Source: Paralichthys olivaceus
Taxonomy: Eukaryota; Chordata; Actinopteri; Pleuronectiformes; Paralichthyidae
Assembly: GCF_024713975.1 (NCBI RefSeq)
Contig: NC_091113.1
Coordinates: forward strand, 7,576,501-7,640,500
Length of the DNA stretch: 64,000 nt
Reading direction: 5' to 3'
Of the stretch, positions 57,801 through 64,000 are shown in pieces (within the stretch, counting starts at the first letter, position 1; each line of letters opens with the position of its first letter). The position numbers and the translations under genes were made by a program. The notes beneath the pieces are model-generated. The model did not search any database, had not been told where the DNA came from, and saw nothing but the letters and a program-made list of their open reading frames with translations.

Positions 57801-60800
57801 TTGAGATGTCACATTATGGCTTTAGGAAGGACTACATCATGCAGAAATGAGATTCTGTCGGGTTCTTTCAACTGAGAAAAAAGCTATTAGTGCTTTAGCT
57901 GTGTGCCCTATCCCTGCTATTTGATTTGCTTGATTAAGGTCATTTCAATATGACTTTGCAGTGCGTATCCATTATCCTGCCAACTCGGCAAATTAAGGGT
58001 CTCTGTCTCTCTCCCACACACACAAACAAATACATCCCCCTCGTGCCACACGTACTAAACACAGCGTATACACACGCAGGACTTCCAAGCAAATGCCCTT
58101 GACTCCGAACTCTCGCTCTGACTGTTGATATGGAGACGAGGCTCAGCTCTCCCGGCTCCTCCACGTGAAGCTCTGGGACACTCTGACCAAACACAAACAG
58201 GCGCCCATCTTGTCCGACGTTAATATCAAGGCAACAGAAAACAGTCAGAGGCTGATTCTCTCCAGGCAAAAGCGTGTCCTCTAAGTTTCTGCAGCTTCCT
58301 GATTATACAGCACTTGCTCCGCTGTTAGACCAGTGAGCGATTCATGGCCTAAAGCGAAGAACCTGTGCTTTGTTACGCCTATTGTTGCTGAACATAAACG
58401 ATCTGAGTGTGTTTGCTCAGACCATGAGTTTAGAGCTGCTTGGTCCTGTAACATTAACAGTGGCCCCAAATGCGCGTCTATCAAAAAATATAAAAACACC
58501 CAAGGCAGACCTGAATATATTCAGGGCAGTGCTTTTCTGCAGCCTCAATATATCTCCACCAGGCTTTCACTGTGTATGCACAGCTAGGTTTAATAATTTC
58601 CACTCAAATATCAGGTCCCACGACTGCACTTGTTCTGGGGAAAGATTTCAGCGGGTGTCTGTTGTGTCTGTGAGCGATAACAATAAAGGTCATCGCAGAT
58701 AAACAGATAAGGGCGTTATTGTTGTCGAGTAGCAGATGAATTTCCCACTGTCAGTAAATACGGATGGATTTCTTATTGTCAAGATCCTCTCGTTTGTGAT
58801 GATATACAGTAAACTAGATTGTATTTTACCAACCTGAGCGTTTGTCGATTTTAGTGAATATAAATCTCACCAGCAATGAGAAGAAGCATCAATTATCTCT
58901 TACATGCAGAGACTTTTCAGACAGGAACCTGCTCCCAACCCACAACAAATGCACCACATTGCACAAGGAGCTTTTCTAAGTGAGATACATTTCAGAAAAT
59001 ATCACAAATATAAACAGGATTGGTTGCATTACTATGACTATTCTACTTTGTTGTTGTCCTTTCAGCAGATTGGTTATTCCACCACTTTATGCCACTGAAA
59101 ACTTGGACAAACGTTCATGGTTTCCTGAGGAAGAAGCCCCCTAACTTAATATGGTCCCCTCATTTTACTGCTATTTTGTTTTTTTGTTCTTGAAATGTTT
59201 CGTCAAATATTAAATCGACTAGCATAACATTCGATACAGATATTCATTTGGTGTCCTAATTAAAATGTTGACAATACCTGCAAAAAAATTACATTACCAT
59301 CACCCTCAGCTCATTACCTAATGCCAATGAGCATGCTGGGCCTTGGCACCCCACTGATTTCCATTCTAATTATATTTGTGGACCACACTGGCTGAAGTTA
59401 AAGGGGATCCTTCAAGCAATCTTTCTAAAAGAATCCATAATCGACTCATTGTCAGCCAGATATGGTTTTTGATACATAGTTGTTGAAAAGCTTAATCATT
59501 GACTGAGTCTTGGTGCCGTCATGCCAGCAATGAATGAAAGCAGACACACAAGCAGAGTGGCAGCATTTATCGCTCTGCCTGCAGCCAGGCATAGAGGAGC
59601 TTCACCAGTACAGAGACAACTCTCAGGCAGATGCCACTATAAATAATGCATGAAGAAAAGAGCCAGAAGAAGAACCTTGGAACGGCTAATTATTCAGCTC
59701 GACATTTCAGCAACTCACAACGCTGTTGGTGCGTGTTAATACACTGATGTTGTAGGTGCACCCAGGCTCCATTATGAAACACGTTGATCTGCATGTACTG
59801 TCCCATCACAACAAGAAGCTTCCTCGTGTTCAGCCAGGGAGGAAGGAGGAGAGATATTTTGTATATTTGGCTTGAAAGACCTTTCCTACTGTTCAAGGCA
59901 GCAGTTGAGTTTTTCTCTCTGTGCTTCCTTTTTTTTTGGGCAAAGCATAAATTGCTTTCTGGCTTTTCCACAGGAGGAACAACGCAAAATAGCCTCTCAA
60001 TTCAATTAAGAGCTGTGTTGGGAAGCTACTATGATTCCCTTTCTTCTCCGGTCCAAAAAAATGCAACAAATCCCCTGAAACATTCACCTCCATATAAGAC
60101 AAAGTGTATGTGGTAATGACAAGATGCAGGAAAATGTGTCTTTCCATCACTTTGGTCTCATTAGTGTGCAATGAGCAGATCTCCACAGATAGTTGATTTA
60201 ATAGGTTTCACACAACAGAGGAAATATAGATAACTAATAGCACATTAAACTGTTATGGTTTTTCTCGTCTTAACTTTCAACCCCCGCACTTCCATTTACT
60301 TCTCATTGGAAATAGTTCTCATTTTCATATTTTCTACAATTGCATACCGTCCTCTAACTTTCTTATTTTTCATATCCGTATTTACGCTGGCTGTTAGTAC
60401 TGCAGCTTAAATCCTGTGGGAGGCTAATAAATGGCTTAGGTTGATGACAGGAACAGGAATGCCACAGCTGGCAGTGTGACTTTGAACAAGGTAAAGGAGC
60501 TCAGTGTCACTTGGGATGCAAGAGCAGAACGTGAACCCAGGTCTTGTGTTTATTAAAGAGCTCTCTCAGAGGAGAGAAGCCGATGTAGCAACAGTGACTT
60601 GGTCATCGCCGTCATCTCGCTCATGAATCCGATTCGTGTTTGGATAAACCAACAGGTTGTTTATTAGAGCTGCGCTAGATCGTAAGACTTGTTGCTGTCG
60701 TTTGTAGATCGAAAGTCTTATCATATAAGATAAACTTTTTTAAATTGTCACCTTCAACTAACATGCTCATGGATTGTTAAATTAAATCTCAATCAGACAT

Positions 60801-61059
60801 TATCATACAGCACCTTTGTCAGATTGCTTAGTTTTGTTAGCTGCTGAGCCAGTGACCTTTCAATTAGCCTCTGCTGTACTTTGTGTTAGCGTTAATTAGA
60901 AAACGTCTTTATGTGAACACGCTGAACTAAGATGAACATGGTAAATGCCTGGCAAGCCATATCATGTTCCCACTGTAAGTGTAAGTGTTTTTAGGTATAC
61001 GCATGGCTGTCACAGAGTCAGCTGCTAAAATGGCTAAAAGTTATCTTTATGCCGTTGTA

Positions 61060-61425
61060 TCTGTTTTATTGTAGATTTAACTGATGATGAATTCTTTAGA
61101 TTAACTAATCGTATAATTAGGTTTAAGAAATGTCAGAAAATACTGAACAATGTGTCTCACAAACACTGAAAATGAGAAATCCATGAAAAACAATGAGCTT
61201 GAAAGATGATTGATATGATGACTATGATTGGTAATTAAAAATAATAGCTTGCTTTTTCTTCACTCGATTGACTGATCAATTCATTGACTAATCGTTGGCA
61301 CTTTAAATTTTAAAACTCCTTGTTGGGCTTTGGAAACCTGACTTTTGCAATTGTTAAAATTTAGAGTTTATTATTTAAAAATCATCAATAAAGACGATGA
61401 AAATAATCATTAGTTGCAGCCCGGA
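61060..61425 (-). repeat. Dispersed repeat family B, copy near 61.4 kb
   Basis: Ends with GACGATGAAAATAATCATTA then GTTGCAGCCCGG, the complement of the GGGCTGCAACTAATGATTAT form. Upstream it contains GATTGACTGATCAATTCATT and GACTAATCGT blocks. Non-coding. Confidence 0.6.
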
Positions 61426-63291
61426 AGCATTTACACATAAATGATTTTCTTCTACTCTATTTCTTCAGACCTTCCCTCATGAATATTAAGGATGTAGATT
61501 TAAACACACTGAGAGGCTTGGGTAACATCACAGAACCACTCATTGTTGTGTACTCATTGCATTTATTATCGTTTTATATCACATAAAAGTCACAGGCACC
61601 AAAAACGCTAATGGTCACTGGTGTTTTTACCTCATTCTCTGCTAATCTTAACAACCAGAGGAGCCGAGAAGCTATTTACCTGAAAGAGACGTAGCAATTT
61701 TCCCTCATTAAAAATCGAGCTGGCAGTGGAGCAGGTGCAAACCTTACACAGCCTCTCTGTGGTTGGCTGAAAGGCTGCACAGCTCCTTAATGAGTTCCCT
61801 CTTTGCTCAGAGAGAGATGGGGGAATCTGGCCGTGAATGAACAGCACAGTATTGTTCACATGAGCGGTGGCCTGAGCCCCCACTGAGGAGATCCACCTGA
61901 ACACACCAGAATTCAAAGTGGAAGAAAATCGAGGAAAAATACATCAAATGGCGTCAAAAGCTCTTCAACTGACGAGCAGATTCCGGAAGATGCAATCTGC
62001 TGATTAAAGCTCATTTACGAATTCTGTTTGGGAGACTCTACATCGGGAGATTTGATGTTTTGACATTTGCAGTATTGCTTGAACATTGATGCCAGTCACA
62101 ATGGAGCTTGTATAACACCCTGTAACGTGCTGCGGCTTATCCAGACTTCCTGCCTCTGAAGCTGCTGCTCTTATTGTTCTTCCTTTCAACATTTCCTCAT
62201 TATTTCTCCATGCAGGATAATCATATGTACGCTGGTCAAATTGAAACACCAGCCAGATCAATCACACTGCAGTCGCTGTGTTTATGCAGCCAACATGGGG
62301 ATTTCCCCCCCCCCTTGCTTCTGCTTTGCTGATTTCCCACCACCTGTTTGCCAGTAAACAAATACAACCATGTCACATTTCAGACGGCGTATCTCGCCAC
62401 CCTGTATACAGCAGATTATAGTCCTATCTGAGCAGAACCATCAGCCAACTGTCTGTCTTCCTCCAGAATCTCGTCTCCCCGTGTAGTGCGGATCCACATT
62501 CGCCTTGAGATTTTGATGAGATTCACGCAGCGAAGCGGAGCTAAAGAAACATTTCCCCTGCACATAAAACTCCAATCAAAGCCATTTTGAGTGACAACGA
62601 ATCAAATCTACACAAGTGACAAACACTCACAACCACCTTGTGTGATCTTCCTTTAAACCAGAGGAAAACAGTGAAATAGAAAAGCATCATGAAAGAAACA
62701 AGGAAGAGCACATCTAAATGCTTCGCCTTTTTTGGCGGTGAATTGATAACATACATAGCTCAAGCTGAAAAACAAGTGCTGGTTAGCTCTAATCGCAAAA
62801 CTTCGAGAGGACACAAGTTGTCCTCACGTTTCTTTCTTTAGAACGCTAAATCGTATTTTCTGCTTCCAGTTTCAATGCTAAGTTGAGTTAATCATTTGCT
62901 AGTGCTAGAGCTGTAGCTATAGCGCTTTTTTAGCTATATATTTAAACAAATAAACTTATTTCCCAGGGTTAGGGTTGTCAGATAATTGATTGCTAAGAAT
63001 TTTATTGAATAAAAAGCTGTGATCAGCTTTCTCAATGCAGAGGAAGCAAGTGCGACAAAGCTAAAACATCATCTCACGAATATCTTTTTAATTTTTCCCT
63101 TTCCTTTATATCAGGAAGCGTGAAAAGATCATTTCTTTTCATGAAATGGGATTTGATCATTTGTTTTCTTATATTTTCTCCATCTGGTTTGTGCTCCATG
63201 CAGTTCTGTCTCTGTAACAACTTCACTCTAATTATGTATTTACTTGTATATTTAATCTGAATACCAATGTTCAACCATGGGGGTCTGGATG

Positions 63292-63293
<2 letters not shown>

Positions 63294-63322
<29 letters not shown>
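63294..63322. repeat. (CA)n microsatellite
   Basis: About 14 uninterrupted CA units. The Cys-Val start of the overlapping minus-strand ORF comes from this tract. Confidence 0.95.
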
Positions 63323-63326
<4 letters not shown>

Positions 63327-64000
63327 GGTTATAAACAGTATCCACCCCCAGCTGTGACTTTTTCATCTTGTTATGGTTTCATGAATCTGAGACGAAGCAG
63401 ATTAATAAAACTTTAATGAAACTGATCAACAGATTTGTTTTCGCTTTGACATTTAGGAGACTTTCTCTAATGATCAGTTGCAGGGAAAAAAACCTAATTA
63501 ATCCACTGCGGCTTAAAGTTGTAAAACAAGAAAAAGTCAGACAGTAGAGGTGAATGAATGATACAGCACTGATCAATTAGACGATATGAAAAAGAAATGA
63601 TCTGAAACTGAATCACTGATTAAAGGATTGATTAAGCAATTCATTAAGAAAACACTATAATGTTTGTTTGGGGGCTTTTTTCTCTGTTTTATATTATTTG
63701 CTTGCTGAATATTTGTTTTTAAATCTAAAAATGGTATTTGATTTGTCTGTTATTCGATGTTTTACAGATTACATGTTAAATTAAAAATCTATTCTCTATA
63801 ATGAAAGTAAGTGTTTGTTGCAGCACTATAGATGTGAGCCTCTAGAATCAACAGCACCTTTAAACCAGTGATGACAGCTCTTACACCCCCATGCTGTATC
63901 ATTAATTATCTTTTTTGCTCAATCACATAATGTGGTCAAGTTGTGCTCCAAACTATGCACGTGTCATAGTTTAATTATATATGCTGCTAAGAGACATCTA

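Larger units (their letters stand above)
49498..64000. other. Presumed large 5' intron of spock2, non-coding
   Basis: No ORF on either strand shows family similarity or exon structure. The minus strand was searched by eye for the testican N-terminal exon (Trp-Asn-Arg/Lys-Phe-Arg-Asp) and nothing fits, so that exon is placed beyond 64,000. Recognisable content is limited to repeats: family A at 51.6–51.9 and 57.1 kb, family B near 61.1–61.4 kb, and CA tracts at 50,243–50,264 and 63,294–63,322. Conserved regulatory elements could be here but cannot be recognised from one sequence. Confidence 0.5.

Overview
The window is eukaryotic, vertebrate DNA, most likely from a percomorph (spiny-rayed) teleost fish. 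Coding sequence is split into short exons with GT–AG introns, introns are mostly 0.1–5 kb, microsatellites are frequent, and several dispersed repeats look teleost-typical. There are no operons, CRISPR arrays or phage features. The gene set is that of human 10q22: paladin, nodal, LRRC20, PPA1, SAR1A and SPOCK2. Most single-frame ORFs longer than 60 codons are noise; the real genes were rebuilt exon by exon from splice signals, reading phase and family similarity recalled from memory, because no search could be run.

Layout. 1–2,734 (−): the first four coding exons of pald1, whose 3' part lies beyond the left edge. Its non-coding leader probably extends to about 11.66 kb, with a 46-nt leader exon near 8.0 kb and a first exon at 11.4–11.7 kb beside an NRF1-type palindrome. 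12,906–15,734 (+): a complete three-exon nodal-related TGF-beta ligand with a TATA box. 18,974–20,070 (+): lrrc20, four coding exons. 21,872–25,032 (+): ppa1, cytosolic inorganic pyrophosphatase, 11 exons. 26,998–29,323 (+): a SAR1-family COPII GTPase, six coding exons. 33,755 to beyond 64,000 (−): spock2 (testican-2), with ten coding exons recognised including a 9-nt microexon; its 5' end is off the right edge. From 49.5 to 64 kb I see only non-coding sequence, read as part of a large 5' intron of spock2.

The genes do not form one pathway. Nodal is a secreted developmental morphogen, paladin a phosphatase-like signalling regulator, Ppa1 clears pyrophosphate, Sar1 drives ER export, testican-2 is an extracellular proteoglycan and Lrrc20 is uncharacterised. 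What links them is conserved synteny. pald1–nodal–lrrc20–ppa1–sar1 keeps human order and orientation (inverted), but EIF4EBP2 and NPFFR1 are not seen in their expected places, and spock2 lies directly next to sar1.

I found no undescribed biological system. The points most worth checking are a GC–AG intron in ppa1, a tandem GT/GC donor and a 9-nt microexon in spock2, a Val replacing the Glu next to the catalytic His of Sar1, a TG microsatellite serving as a 3' splice-site tract, and a nested pair of inverted-repeat transposons between sar1 and spock2.
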